DNA of 64,000 nt. Origin: Hepsetus odoe. Taxonomy: Eukaryota; Chordata; Actinopteri; Characiformes; Hepsetidae. The translations under genes were made by a program, and so were the position numbers. The notes beneath the pieces are model-generated. The model was not told where the DNA came from and made no database searches. It saw only the letters and a list, made by a program, of their open reading frames with translations. Shown here piece by piece: positions 12,601 through 25,316 of this stretch. The first letter of the stretch is position 1, and each line of letters opens with the position of its first letter. The DNA lies in contig CM029377.1 in NCBI GenBank assembly GCA_017165825.1, positions 24,518,386 through 24,582,385 of the forward strand, written 5' to 3'.

Positions 12601-15600
12601 TGCAGATTGATTGCTTATGTATGTGTTACATGTTTACAGGGAATGCTGTCAGTTTTTCGGTGAGGATGGGCTGACGGCGAAGGTTTTCGTCACTAAAGTG
12701 GCTCCCTTTGGGCTGTTATGGACTTTGACTAACTACCTATACCTTCAGGCGCTGCGCAAGATCAACACCACTGATGTGTCAGCTCTGTTCTGCTGCAACA
12801 AAGCCTTTGTCTTCCTGCTATCATGGATTGTACTGCGAGACCGCTTCATGGGTGTTAGGGTGAGGAAATTATTATTATTGTTGTTGTTGTTGTTGTTATT
12901 GTTATTATTATGAATGCATATGTATTGTCATGACAAAGAAATATAAAAACTTTTTAAATTAGTTCTGTTCCATATAGCCATAGCTATCTCTCCCATTGAG
13001 CTGGTTTCTCTACAATGCATTATACCCCTTAGCTAAAGCCAAGTTTATCTTACCCAAACCAAAGTTTCTTTTTGGCTCGAAATGGATGGATCACTGGAGC
13101 ATTAGTCCTCATCAGATGGCTCTATTTGAAGAGTGTTTTTAAACAGGATTATGTAAGCTCACCTCTGGAGACATCAGTTTTATACTGGGGAGATATTTAG
13201 CCATGAGGTTAGAGTGTCCATTTAAAAAGGAAACTTTTTTTTTTTTTTTTTAAGTTTCCTTCATAGTTTCTACCTTCGTAGTTTCCTTTTTTTCCATGTG
13301 TGGTGACTGCTATGGATTTTCTCATTAATACTCATTAATACTCAGCCATCACAATTGTCATAACGGACTATCAAAGAGACGTGGGGGGCAAAACCCACTA
13401 CTGCACAGGCGAGTGGCTTGTGGTTAGGGAAGATTGTAGGTTTGAGTCGCAGACCATTGGGTTGTCCTGGAGTACATTTGCATAGGGGTATACAGTACTG
13501 TGCTAAAGTGTTAGGCAGGTGTGAATAAATGCTGTAAACAAAGAATGCTTTCAGAAATATAAATAATGATTGTTTATTTTTATCAATTTACAAAATGCAA
13601 AGTGAGTGAACAAAAGAATAATCTAAATCAAATCAATATTTGGTGTTACTACCTTTTACCTTCAAACCAGCATCCATTCTTATAGGTACACTTGCACAAA
13701 GTCAGGGATTTGTAGGATTATAGTCAGGTGTATGATCAACCAATTTTACCAAACAGGAGCTAATGATCCTCAATGTCACACATAGGTTGAAACACAGTCA
13801 TGTTTGGAACAACCTACCAGCTGAGTTCCTTCAAAAACTGTGTGCAAGCGTACCTAGAAGAATTGATGATGTTTTGAAGGAAAAGGGTGGTCACACCAAA
13901 TATTGATTTGATTTAGATTTCTCGTTTGTTCATTCACTGCATTTTGTTGATTGATGAAAATAAATGATTAACACTTCCATTTTTGAAAGCATTCTTTGAT
14001 TACAGCATTTTTTCACACCTGCCTAAAACTTTTGCACAGTACTGTATTACATTACATTTCATTGTGGTTCATTGTGTACTGTGATTACAATGACAAGTAG
14101 TCACTTCCATTTCACTATTTTTCATTATCTAAGAAAAAATGTATAATAATAAGCTAATGTTATTTTCCCTCTTTCTAAAATTTGCTGTTATTTTTTCAGA
14201 CTGAATACGAGCCTTTTAACTAGATAACTTATTGTTTGGTTATAATTATCTTTCTGTAAATTAAACTGTGGCTGTGTCGTAAACACGTACCTCAATAAAC
14301 AGTTTGTAAAAATAGTACAAAACTATTAGACATGCACTCAGTCATGTAGTATATAAAGTAGGGAAGTGTGTGGTTTGGGACACATGCCAATCTGTTCCAC
14401 ATTGTTCCAAGGCCACTGTGCCAGTCTACGAAAAACAAACTGCCAGTATTGAGCTTAACTTTAATTAAACATTCACAAAGACATTTGAACTACTAGTTAC
14501 CATTCTCTCTTATCCTCCCCAGAGGTGGGCCTCTAATAGCATAAATCCACTTTCTCCTTATCCTGGCAGATAAGAGGGGATACTATTAAATACGTCCATC
14601 TCATGCAGGCCAAACCTCTTCCTGACACCTTTTATTGCCACATTAATCCACTCAACTGTCCCAGTGTCTTATCTGTTTTTCACTTACACAAACACACATG
14701 TCTGAGGCCTGTTCCTCTAAGGCAGGGGTCACCAACCTTTTTGGGGTCACCGACTGAGAGCTACTTCACGGGTACTGAGCCATACAAAGGGCTACCAGTT
14801 ACCTAAACTTACCTAAACTTCATGTATAATAAACATGTTTTAAATGCTTTTTTTAGATCTTCAAATCTATATAAATGCAAATGTGATTAAAGAAGAATAG
14901 CAACAGAAAAAAAATTAAATTTTAGATGCTGCTCACTGGTGATTTGTGCTATTTTTAGTACAGGCGACTCATATGGTCCTTGGGGTCATCACGTGGGCAC
15001 CATGTTGGTGACCCCTCCTCTAAAGTTTGTGAGATTGTTTCCTTGCTACAATAGTGAGTCTATCTTTGTTTATTTAGATGTGTGTGAAAGAAAGTACAGG
15101 TAAATGGGATCTTTTGTATTGGAACTTTTTCTACTAATAGAAAGTTTTTTTCAACTCAGTACTCATGGAGACTCTGAAAAAGTTAAAAGACATTATTCTT
15201 TGTTTGTTTTAGTCCCAGTATTCTGTGCTTAAATATATTATATATGTACACAGACATAGATATGTGCTACTAGGCCAGCTGCAGGCTTGTCAGCTGTCAG
15301 CCACCCTTCGCAAATGTTTAGCCCCTTTGATCCTAGAACATCTCCAAGTGGTAGGGCAACAGCAGGGAAGTCTTCCTGCAGCTGGCCCTAAGATCCTTTC
15401 CTGTCACACTCTTTGTCCTTTCTCCCATGGCAGATACAGAAATATTCTTGTTCCTACTCCTCTGCCAGTTCTTTAGTAGCCTTCCTCATCTTAGATCAAG
15501 TAATACCAAGTCGTAGCGTGAACTCTCCAGGGAAACCTCTGCTGCCACTGATGGATGCATGCCTTCCATCCTGCTTTACGCGATGCAGCCAGCTCACTGC

Positions 15601-18600
15601 ACTTTTCTTCCTCTCACAGTCTGCCTACAAACTTTTCGTCCATGGGTCAATGTTAAGTCATGACCACCTTATTGGGTCCTACACAATCTGAGCAGAGGTT
15701 TTAGAAAAATGTAAGGTGAAAACATTTTTTCAATTAATTCAATTCTTCAAATTTTTGGTCTCTTCTTTGCTTATGGTTTTCCTTGCTATTTCAAATAGTT
15801 GTACTGGCTATGCTCAATTATTTATTTTGGTTTTCCTTTTTAAGTACCACATCTGGGCAGCTGGTCCAGCTACCATGGAGCATTCACCCATTTGTATTCT
15901 CCTGACAAGGGAACCAAACCAAGCTTGGTCATTGGAATCTTATGACTGATTCATTATCAGCTTTCAAATAAAGTTTGTTTCCCCGCCTCCTTTAAAAACA
16001 TATCTGATACTTTTTGGTGTGGCTACACAGATTCCTCTGAGCTTTAAAGATTTTTCATCGTTTCACTGTCCGGTGTGACAGACAATGTCAACATTGTTGT
16101 ATTTTTTCTATTTTGCTATTGTTGAAAAAGCAGGTTCCCTTTTGGTGGTGTAGCAAAAGTCTCTCCCATAATTCAGGCAGGGATACGTAAGAGTTTGGCA
16201 TAACTCAAATTAGACTGAAAGGAGGAGGGCCTTAAAGATTGACCTCGTCAGTTAGTTGTGGTTGTTGTGATAAATTATGTTATAGTATGTCAGATTATGC
16301 GTTTTAAAGTGCTTTTTTATGCTAAAGGTTACATTGTAGAATGTCACATAACTTATGGTTATTAAGGATGGATTATGGAGGTTTATGCTTGCTGGGGGGC
16401 ACAAACTCCATGTTGATTATTATAAGTAATAAGCCCATGTATGTAGGAACTTTAATGGTAGGGTTTTTCCTGTGCGACCTCAAAATGAACTGATGTTTGA
16501 TTTCTATTTAGTTCCCAGCATTAGGACACAGCCCCATTAGTCCCCATGTATTCCCTATGGTAGGGAATACAAAAGATCATCATCTTTTATTGCAGTCCCG
16601 CAGCATATGACAGTTTCGTTTTTGTTATGCTTTCATCTTAATGTATTCATATTTTACATTTATGTTATGGAGGACACATTATTCAAGCTTGTATTTCTTT
16701 CAAAATTCAAATGGGGTATGGGAAACAAACCTTAAATCTGCCATGTAAGGGGATTAATCAGTTTATGGAAGTGGCTCAAGGAACTATCACTGTGGACCAT
16801 TTCACTGTAGCATTGCAGCAGCTGAGGTTGGTTTTTGTTTGTAGATTGTTGCTGCCATTTTGGCCATCGCAGGCATTGTGATGATGACCTATGCAGACGG
16901 ATTCCACAGCCATTCAGTTATTGGGATTACTCTAGTTGTGGCCTCTGCCTCAGCATCTGCCCTTTACAAGGTAACATTATAATTTTTTTCAAGAATTTAC
17001 GAAAGCTGACCCCAGTTATGAACAGCAATACACAAGTCAGATCATGAAAATAAATAAGTACATAAACTTAACAGGGAGCAGACATGAATTCAAAGAGAGC
17101 AGACTATGTATGCCAGCAGGAATTCATGAATGTGAGTGCACATATGAGGTGAAATAGTTAATTAGCAAAAGATGTTCATTTTATTAAATGTTATTTTCAT
17201 TAAGGATTTTTATCCATTGAATTACTTTATTAATTATTTATTAACTTTATTAATTTTAATTTATTTTGTTTCAGTATAGGGTAAAATGGCATAGACAGTT
17301 GGTGTATAGTAAATTAGACTGAAATTTATCTTAATTTATTCATTCAAATAAGTAAAATCTTTTAAAAAATTTTAACAATAACCTTTAGATATTGCCCTGC
17401 TCTTGACCTACTGCAGTAATGACAGTGATGTTAAAACCAAGGTTTTTATAATTATAGATGTCTTTATTGATTGTAAGTCTAAGATAGATATATATATAGA
17501 TATTGGCCACAGTTTTGCAAGCCTAGCTAATCACAGTTAATACACACTGTAGAAGATCAGAAGGGTATTTTTTAATTTTTTCCTCCTGTCATTTTTTTTA
17601 TCCTTTTAAGGAAATGATAGTAAGAATGGATGGATTTATGGACTGATGCAAACCGTGTTGTTTCTCTCAGGTGCTCTTCAAGCTAGTACTTGGCAGTGCC
17701 AAATTTGGGGAAGCTGCTCTGTTTCTCACCATTGTTGGGGGAGCTAACTTTGTCTTCATCAGCTTTGTGCCCATAATTCTATACTTCACCCACATCGAGT
17801 ACTTTGGGTCTCCTGACAATATTCCCTGGGCTTACCTCTGTGGAGTAGCAGGCCTCTTACTGGGTATGACAAAAGTTGCCAACAGATAATAGTACCAAAA
17901 AGTACAAAAAATGGTTAAATAAATTATATTTCCAGTGCCATCATGTTTGTGTTTTTGTCTATATATTTTTTGTATTTTTCTATAGCATTTAACCTCCTGG
18001 TGAATTTTGGAATTGCAGTAACATATCCAACATTGATTTCGCTTGGAATTGTGCTAAGTGTTCCTGTTAATGCAAGTAAGTAATACTTTCATACCAAGCA
18101 AGGACCATAGGGACCATTTTCCATTTCAAATACTTGAACTGTCAATAATTTAAAATCTATTTGCTGTTTATTATATTCATATTTAAAGGTTAACTATGTT
18201 TGTGTAATGGTAACTTCATAATTATTCATGTATACTGAAACCAAAATAAATTACACTACAGTCAGTTGGAATGGTTGGTTGCAGCATTTGTTAATATGCA
18301 AGTAAAAAAAAGGTATATCCACTTTAGTACATAATATAAATATATAGATACTTTGTGGGGGATTTTTGCAATGCAGACAGTTTATAATTTTGGAGGCACA
18401 ATGTCCTCGCAAGCTCATAATTTTTTCTTTATACAATGTGGCAGCGGTAGACCTGTACACCTGTGAGATCCACTTCAACACGGTGCGGCTCATTGCTGTG
18501 TTCATCATCTGCCTGGGCTTTCTAATGCTCCTGCTGCCGGAAGACTGGGACCAGTGCCTGATCCAGCTGAGCACAAGGTTGCGTAAACGTGAGCAGCATA

Positions 18601-18683
18601 CTGAGCCAGCCGAGCCAGGAGTTGGTTCCAGCCTCAACTGGAACCGAAGAACTCGGACCTCCATGTCTACTTTCGTGCATTGA
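9329..18683 (+). CDS. slc35f3: Solute carrier family 35 member F3 (slc35f3), 5' exon missing
   Basis: This is a putative membrane carrier of the drug/metabolite transporter superfamily, SLC35F subfamily. Human SLC35F3 has been linked to thiamine transport. Six exons were recovered: 9329-9671, 12640-12859, 16845-16970, 17671-17863, 17986-18075 and 18445-18683. All have AG acceptors and GT donors and every junction is in phase, giving 403 residues. The human protein is about 421, so only roughly 20 N-terminal residues are missing. Family blocks include SSWAGSTQLAKLTF, FDAPFTLTWF, INTTDVSALFCCNKAFVFLL, MMTYADGFHSHSVIG, GSAKFGEAALFL and NFGIAVTYPTL. The hydrophobic profile fits about ten membrane helices. 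A polyadenylation signal lies 124 bases after the stop. The next gene, the GPCR, converges on it from the other strand. Identification is by recalled similarity and is strong. Confidence 0.95.
10176..10428 (+). mobile_element. tRNA-derived SINE in slc35f3 intron
   Basis: The head is ggcggcggtggcctagtgat and the B-box-like sequence is gggttcgaacccc. The body is nearly identical to the copy at 2577 and the tail is gttgtcactttcacttt. It lies in the same orientation as the gene. Confidence 0.88.
12640..12859 (+). CDS. slc35f3: slc35f3 coding exon 3
   Basis: The acceptor is tgtttacag; the donor gtgagg follows GGTGTTAGG. It is 220 bases long and completes the split Arg codon from the previous exon. 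It carries APFGLLWTLTNYLYL and INTTDVSALFCCNKAFVFLL, the most conserved part of the family. A (TTA/TTG)n run follows directly in the intron (about 12865-12912) and should not be read as coding. Confidence 0.95.
13492..14045. mobile_element. Tc1-type MITE, 'acagtactgtgc' family
   Basis: Terminal inverted repeats begin acagtactgtgctaaagtgt on the left and, reversed, acagtactgtgcaaaagttt on the right. The element sits between TA dinucleotides. It is about 554 bases and encodes no transposase. Both halves match the two ends of the longer element at 61707-63495, so it is an internally deleted derivative. It lies in the slc35f3 intron. Confidence 0.88.
14723..15016. mobile_element. hAT-like MITE
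   Basis: Left end is caggggtcaccaaccttttt; right end is ttggtgacccct, its inverse over 11-12 bases. Flanks are ctctaagg on the left and ctctaaag on the right, a 7-of-8 target duplication as expected for hAT. There is no coding capacity. Confidence 0.75.
15030..16840. other. slc35f3 intron sequence, no supported feature
   Basis: Several short open frames occur here, but none shows family similarity or splice-compatible boundaries with the transporter. Nothing is annotated. Confidence 0.5.
16845..16970 (+). CDS. slc35f3: slc35f3 coding exon 4
   Basis: The acceptor is tttgtag and the donor gtaaca. It is exactly 42 codons, phase 0 at both ends. It encodes a membrane helix (IVAAILAIAGIVMMTY), the loop ADGFHSHSVIG and the next helix ending in SALYK. 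Confidence 0.95.
17671..17863 (+). CDS. slc35f3: slc35f3 coding exon 5
   Basis: The acceptor is tttctctcag and the donor gtatga. It has 64 codons plus one base. It opens VLFKLVLGSAKFGEAALFL (the first codon is GTG, internal, not a start), then a helix and the loop FTHIEYFGSPDNIPWAYLCG. Confidence 0.95.
17986..18075 (+). CDS. slc35f3: slc35f3 coding exon 6
   Basis: The acceptor is ttctatag and the donor gtaagt. It is 90 bases and encodes FNLLVNFGIAVTYPTLISLG and the helix up to VPVNA. The intron on its left is only 122 bases. Confidence 0.94.
18445..18683 (+). CDS. slc35f3: slc35f3 last coding exon
   Basis: The acceptor is aatgtggcag. It completes a split Thr codon, encodes the last helix (RLIAVFIICLGFLMLLLPED) and a basic cytosolic tail (about 40 residues, LSTRLRKREQ onward), and stops with TGA. 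The helix followed by the LLLPE-W-D motif matches the family's C-terminus. Confidence 0.94.
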
Positions 18684-18806
18684 CTCACAGATTTTTTAAT
18701 TCTCATTTAAAGTCACTGTGTCAGCAGAAAACATCAATCAAAAGGCTAGCAGTGGATGAATAGTAACATGGAAGTAATCACATTCATTGTAATGCTAATT
18801 GGCTCA

Positions 18807-18812
18807 AATAAA
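18807..18812 (+). terminator. slc35f3 polyadenylation signal AATAAA
   Basis: A canonical AATAAA lies 124 bases after the slc35f3 stop codon. The cleavage site itself is not determined. Confidence 0.6.
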
Positions 18813-18925
18813 ACTTTTCAATTTCTTAGCCAGTAAAACATAAACTACCCCCATCACTTATTAGTGATTAGGAACAGGTTGGCCCTCCTCTCGGAGTTGA
18901 ATAGGAACACCTGCTGTTCTCCAGA

Positions 18926-19112
18926 ACAGTGGTTCCAAAACCTCAGTCCTGGAGCTTACCCCCTGTCCTGCTGATTTTATTGTTTTTCCTGTTCTTCATC
19001 CACTTCAGTCGCAAAGTTGATAACTGGATCCAATGTGTTAGGATAATGAAAAACTCTAAATTGTGCAAAGCAAGAAGGGCCTCCAGGACCAGGGTCCAAG
19101 TCCTAGCCACTA
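18926..19112. mobile_element. Possible hAT-like MITE remnant
   Basis: The left edge cagtggttccaaaacctcag and the right edge ggtccaagtcctagccacta are imperfect inverses of the widespread fish 'cagtggttctcaa' repeat ends. It is too decayed to show a clear target duplication. Confidence 0.4.
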
Positions 19113-19139
19113 CTGTGCAAGATTAGCACAAGATTAGCA

Positions 19140-21610
19140 CTAACTGTTTCTAATTCAGCCATCAGTGCCCGTAACACTGATCTGCAGTGACTGCTGCAGA
19201 CAAGAGTATCCAGCATATCCATATGGATTGGGCAACATTGTGCAATGCTGAAGTATCCAACCCGAGAGGGGCATGCTAGAAGCTACTAAGATATACTGCC
19301 CATTTTAATCATACTATACTTGCACATAGTGAGTCTATTTACTATGACTATAGCCTTAACTAGTCCTCGCCCAAACAATGGTGACTCCCATGGGCCATTC
19401 TTGCAGTGGAGCAGCATTTCATTTCGGCATCCCTCCAGAGCTGAGTCATGCCAGCAATCCAATTGAACTGGTCTGATTGAGATGGTTGTGCTTCTTACAC
19501 TACTTACACTTACAATGAAGTCTGTGAGTGTTGACAACTGTGCATGCACCAACACTAAAGCACTTAATAACAAACTAAACTCCAAACATAATCCTTGACC
19601 AATGCAAACTTCTACTAATAGAAGACTAACTTCTTATGGGCATATCTTCACATCAAAAATGCCATCCTTCCCAAAACTGACAATGATCATTTCATTAATG
19701 ACCTCTGAAACTATGTTGACTGATTATGGAACAGGATCTTCAATTGAGGAATTTGAAGATATCCAGGCTGTTTACATGAAGTTGTTCAATATAACTCACT
19801 TTCTATGTTTTAATCACTGTGAGGCTACTTCAGGGCCAGATTATAGTGCCGCAATAAAAACATGGGCACTGGATGAGAAATGTGGGCAATGTCTGCCTTG
19901 TGAATGTAAGACCATTTCTGAAACATGCACCTACACAATGTGCTTTTTGGATTAAGTGACCAAGACTAGTGCCACCTCCAGTTCACAGTGCTTCTTGAGC
20001 TCATCAATTTTTAAATTTCCCCTAAGTTTGTTTTTTAGTGTTGTCATATTCTGATTATGTTTTTGAATTACTGCATCGTAAGGACCATTTAAATGAAAAA
20101 GAATGTGAGTTGACATGAAAATGCATGCAGAAAGCTTGTGAAAATCTAGCAGTCAGCTTTACTACTGCCTTTTCCTTAGTTTGCAATAGAAATCATCAGC
20201 ACTGTCTCCTATTGTCATTGTTGCAATGACAATAAATATAATACTGTATTCCTTTGGAATTATTGCTAGAAATTATTGTAAACCTTTGTAAGGAATGACA
20301 ATTTTTACACTGAAATGCAAGATATCACATTTGAGGAAAATTAAAACATAAATAAACAATAACTTCATTTATTAGTTGTGCTGTATTTCTTTCATGCAGT
20401 TCTGCCACAAAAGGAATTCTGCTAATTAATTTAAACGGTCTCTTAACCAGTATAAGGCAGTATAAAGAGATTCTATAATGTTTTTATTTATGCCCAGTTT
20501 ACAAACATTATTGTTTATTTATACAATCCAAAATGGAATACAAAGGTTTTGAGGTATACGGTGCATTTCGAGTTTTCAAACCCTTTTAGGGTTTTCGGTC
20601 TCATTTAGAAATTGATCTTAATATCTTTTTTTTTATTGTATTCAATGATGGCAAAGCAAAATCAGGTCTTTAGAGATTTCTTTTCTTGTTAATTTTTTAA
20701 ATGAAAAGATTAAAAACTATTACATGAAAGCATTGAAACAGCCCGTTGTGCTCTGATGCATCCACCTATCAATGACCATTGAGATGCTTCTAAAACTTGA
20801 TGAAAGTAAAAAAAAACAACCCATGAGGTCAAAAAGGTTATTCTTGGACAAGCAAGACAATGCACACACCTGGGGAAGGATACAACAACATTTCTACAGC
20901 CTTTGAAGTGCCCAAGAGCACAGTAGCCTCCATGTTCTCAAAATGAAGCAATTTAGAGCCACCAACTGTCTTCCTAGATCTGGCTGCCATGAAGGGACAT
21001 GGTCAGTGCTCATTATGAACTAGATAAAGAGCTCCTGTGTGGAGATAGTATGCTGCACTGCTGGTTGTCCCCCTGTAAATTTCTCCTATCAATCAGACCT
21101 TTGTAGGAGAGTGGCCAGATGGAAGCCATTTCTCTCCAAGTGGATGCAATAGCCTGATAAGGGTTTGTCAAAGCACATGGACAACTCTCATATCATGCAG
21201 TAAAAGCCACTAGAAACAAAGAATGAACCATTTAGTCACCATTTGCTTTAAGAAAATCCAAAACAGCAAAATGTGGAAAACCTGAATGATTCTTAAAAAT
21301 TTCTGCCTGCACTATAGGGTTTAGGTACTTTTTATAAACTTGTAAATAGGTATACTTGTTGCACATTTCAAAGTGAAATTATAACTGCTTTTGTGAATTT
21401 AACACATTTGGAAAAATATTAAGATGTGAGATGTGTAAAATGCACATAACATTGTATTTTTCTGAAAATGTTAAACTGCATATAAATGTACGTTACAATA
21501 GAATGTGTTTTATTTTATCAGTGAAAATGCAACTATTATTTTAGACAATTTTCCTAATGTCTCAATCATAAGTGGAAGTGGACAGTGAAAAAGAAAAAAA
21601 GTGACATTAC
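19140..21610. other. Intergenic, nothing recognised
   Basis: This 2.5-kb stretch between slc35f3 and the next repeat is AT-rich. A 117-codon open frame at 19602-19955 has no family features and no gene context. I see no exon with paired splice sites. Confidence 0.45.
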
Positions 21611-21613
21611 ATG

Positions 21614-22540
21614 ATTCAATTCAATTTATTCTTGTATAGCGCCTTTTACAACAAAATTGCCCCAAGGCACTTTACATTGAAGGTTGATGATGGAACAGGT
21701 TACAGTAATAGATGTTAAAGCCGGACGACTACGGAGGAGAGGAACCAAAAACTCCACTATGTGGAGAAAAAAACCTCTGAGGGTCCAAGGTCAACCGGCT
21801 ACCCAACCCTCTTGGGTATACTAACAGTACAAAGTTAGTTAGGTTTTAGACTCCAGGATCAGTGAGGAGTCCCAAGTTTCTTCCAGGTACCGATGAACCG
21901 CCAGGGTCCCTTGGCGCATCAGATGCATCACACAGACCAGATGGTAGCTCGGCATTGGACTCAGGTGATGACCACAGCGGGCCCATGTGGGGAGAGAAAT
22001 GGAATGAGGGGGTCAGTAATGAGCAGGATCCAGTAGTGATAAACACAGAAATGAAACAACAGTGCGATGGCATGTACAGCAGCACCAGCGACATTAGTAA
22101 TGGTGCACTATGGTGATTGGTGCGGGTAAGCTAAACTAAAGAAGTAAGTCTTCAGCCGTGATTTAAAGACTGAGACTGAATCAGCATCCCGTACAGAAGC
22201 AGGCAAGCTGTTCCACAATCTAGGTGCCCTGTAACTGAAAGCTTGTGCTCCTATACATTTATTTATGCGAGGGACAATTAGGAGATCTTTATTCTGGGAT
22301 CTAAGTGGGCGGTTAGGTGTATAGGTATTAAGCAGTTCGGTTAGGTATATTGGGGCAAGACCTTTAAGTGCCTTGTAGGTTAAGAGGAGGACCTTGAAGT
22401 CAGCCCTGTACCTGTATCAGGAAGCCAGTGAAGCGAGGAGAGTATGGGAGTATGGGAGTTATGTGGTCGTACTTCCTGCTCCTGCTAACAATCCTAGCGG
22501 CTGTGTTCTGAATGCGCTGTAGGGTGCTTAATGTGCCATG
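21614..22540. repeat. Interspersed repeat 'tatagcgccttttacaac', long copy
   Basis: It begins attcaattcaatttattctt, then tatagcgccttttacaacaa and a conserved block gactacggaggagaggaacc. A second, shorter copy lies at 34938-35160 with near-identical sequence over about 210 bases. The type (non-autonomous transposon or SINE-like) is not resolved. Confidence 0.7.
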
Positions 22541-23504
22541 ATCCCATTTCAATGATCTTTTTATTGTTACAAGATTCTCTTTGAAAATAAATTGTTTGCC
22601 AGATTTCTAGTATTTTATTTCTGGTCACTTCAAATAGTAGTGAGTGAGTCAGTGAGTGAGAGGATTAAAACTGTAGCAAACTTTGCTGAGTAATTGCCTA
22701 GATTTGAACCTATACTGTTTCCTAATGCAAATCCTGAAAACTTATAGCAACAATGCAGTTTCACCATTACATTGAAACTAAACTTGCATTTCCTGTCATA
22801 ATCATTAGCACCACAACATACAGTATCTCACAAAAGTGAGAACAGCCCTTACATTTTTGTAAATATTTTATTATATCTTTTCATGGGACACACGGAAGAT
22901 ATGACACTTTGATGCAATAGTGTACAGCTTGTATAACAGTGTAAATTTGCTGTCCCCTCAAAATAATTCAACACACAGGCATTAGTGTCTAAACCACTGG
23001 CAATGAAAGTGAGTACACCCCTAAGTAAAAATGTCCACATTTTGCTCAATTAGCCATTTTCCCTCCCCGGTGTCATGTGACTCACCATGGTCAACCAAAG
23101 AAGATGAGTGCACGTACTCAGTGTCATATCCAGAGGTTGTCTTTTGAAAATACACATATGAGTGCTGCCAGGGATAAATGGGGAGAGTTACGTCAGGAAG
23201 GGCATCCCGTGTAAAACTTGTGCCAAATCAATATGCAGACAATGAAAATTTACATACAGGATCGGTCGAGGTCCAGGTTAACAACAACCACCACCATTGC
23301 CTACAGGGTGCTTGTAGAAATTGGATGGCCAAAGCAGAAAAAAAAGAGGAGGAGGAAGGCATGTCCAGAGAGAGGAGGAGAGAAAGAAGGACAGGAAAGT
23401 GGAAGTGAGGGCAGGGACTTTAAATGTTGGCAGCATGACTGGTAATGTGTGTATGGGTGAAATGCAGAGAGTGAATTTCCCATTCGTGGGATTATAAATA
23501 AAGG

Positions 23505-23505
<1 letters not shown>

Positions 23506-23544
<39 letters not shown>
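23506..23544. repeat. (ATT)n microsatellite
   Basis: About 13 tandem ATT units lie inside the RTE insertion. On the minus strand it produces a run of Asn codons that is not a protein. Confidence 0.95.
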
Positions 23545-23545
<1 letters not shown>

Positions 23546-23992
23546 AGAATTTACTGATATGATGGAGAGAAGGAAGATTGATATTTTGTGTGTGCAAGAG
23601 ACTAGATGGAAGGGTAGTAAGGCCAGGTGTATTGGAGGAGGGTTTCAATTCAATGGTGTGGACAGAAGAAGGAATGGGGGTTATCCTGAAGGAAGAGTAT
23701 GTGGAGAGCGTTTTGGAGGTGAAGAGGTTGTCAGATAGGGTGATGAGTTTGAAGCTGGAAATTGAAGGTTCACACCTTCAAGGTTCTTAATGCTTTTGCC
23801 CCACAAGTTGGTTGTGAGATGGAAGAGAAAGAAGAATTCTGAAGAAAAATGGAGGATAAGGAAACCTGGTGGTGGAACCGAGGGGTGTATACAGGGGTAA
23901 ATACAGGAGAAGAGGGAGGCAAAGAAGAAGTGGTCAGAGAGATGAAGAAAGTAGACAGGAGTACAAGGAGATTAATCAAAGGGTGAAGATCT

Positions 23993-24185
23993 GGGGCAGC
24001 GGTGGTTAGGGAGTTGGCCCCAGATCAGAAGATTGTGGGTTCGATTCCCTCACCAGTAGGTTGGCCTGAGGTACCCTTGAGAAAGGTACCATTCCCATCA
24101 CTGCTCACCGGGCGCTTTCAAATGCAGAATTTTGTTGTGTTGTGTTGTGCTATGCTGCGTTTCACAATGACAAGGGTTGTCACAC
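23993..24185 (+). mobile_element. tRNA-derived SINE, partial, inside the RTE
   Basis: It has ggggcagcggtggttaggga, the B-box-like gggttcgattccc and the ggtacccttgagaaaggtac body. The centre is shortened relative to the 2577 copy. It is nested inside the RTE at 23169-24744. Confidence 0.75.
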
Positions 24186-24744
24186 AAAGAAGTGGTGAGT
24201 TCAAACAGGTCATTGTAACGGTGAATGTGGAAGGGAGGTGAAGAAGAGAGTGCAGGCAGGTTGGAATGGGTGGAGAAGAGTCGCTGGAGTGATTTGTGAC
24301 AGAGGGGTACCTACAAGAGTAAAAGGGAAGGTTTACAGGACAGTAGTGAGACCAGCTATGTTGTATGGGTTGGAGATGGTGGCACTGATGAAAAAGACAG
24401 GAGGTGGAACTGGAGGTGTCAGAGATAAAGATGCTGAGATTTTTGTTGGGTGTGAAGAGGATCAGATGTTTTGGAGACAAAGTTAGAGAAGCAAGGTTGC
24501 GTTGGTTTGGACATGTCCAGAGGAGAGATAAGGATTATATTGGGAGAAGGATGTTAAAGATGGAGCTGCCAGGAAAGAGGAGAAGAGGAATATCAAAAAG
24601 GATATTATGGATGTAGATGTGATGAGAGAGAACATGCAGGTGGTCGGTTTGAAGGAGGAAGATGCAAAAGACCTGAAGAAATGGAGATGGTTGATCAGCT
24701 GTGGTGACCCCTAAATGGGAGCAGCCGAAAGAAAAAGAAGAAGC

Positions 24745-25158
24745 GCTGCAAGCATTTCTGCAGAGGTTGAAGGGGTGGAGGGTCAGCTTGTCAGTGCTCA
24801 GACCATAGCATGTATACTGCATCAAATTGATCTGCATTGCTGTCGTCCCAGAAGGAAGCCTCTTCTAAAGATGATGCACAAGAAAGCCTGCAAACCATTT
24901 GCTGAAGACAAGCAGACTAAGGACATGGGTTACTGGACCCATGTCCTGTGGTCTGATGAGACCAAGATTAACTTATTTGGTTCAGATGGTGTCAAGCGTG
25001 TGTGGCGGCAACCACGTGAGGAGTACAAGGACAAGTGCATCTTTCCTAAAGTCAAGCATGGTGGTGGGAGTGTCATTTTTTGGGGCTGCATGAGTGCTGC
25101 TGGCACTGAGGAGCTACAGTTCATTGAGGGAACCATGAATGCCAACATGTACCACTAA
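24745..25158 (+). pseudogene. Tc1 transposase fragment
   Basis: A cut-and-paste transposase of the DDE type, belonging to the Tc1 element with ends at 22820 and 28374. Recognisable blocks are LVSAQTIACILHQIDLHCCR, the catalytic-region VLWSDETKINLFG (the second Asp of the triad) and KHGGGSVIFWGCMSAAGTEE. The N-terminal DNA-binding domain is mostly lost at the RTE insertion, and the frame stops at MYH, before the third acidic residue. It is non-functional. Confidence 0.85.
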
Positions 25159-25316
25159 TGGCTGTGTGTTGTATAATTTGCTGACCCCTCAAAATAACTC
25201 AAGCTGTGCACAGACTACTTTACATTGTATCAAAGTGTCATGTCCCCAGTGCTGTCCCATGAAAAGATCTAATAAAATATTTACATTACTTCAACGAAGA
25301 TCATCAAAATGGCGGC

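Larger units (their letters stand above)
23169..24744 (+). mobile_element. RTE-type LINE inserted in the Tc1 element
   Basis: It starts near gggataaatggggagagtta and ends with gtgacccctaaatgggagca and an aagaag tail. Degenerate endonuclease and RT fragments are visible, including RWFGHVQRRDKDYIGRRMLK near 24500. gctgc flanks it on both sides (23164-23168 and 24745-24749), a likely short target duplication. It contains an (ATT)n tract and a SINE. Confidence 0.75.

Noticed and set aside
19602..19955. 117-codon plus-strand frame as a small gene
   Set aside because: No family signal, no splice context, and composition like its surroundings.
23301..23648. Minus-strand 115-codon frame with poly-Asn
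   Set aside because: It is the (ATT)n repeat plus RTE sequence read backwards.
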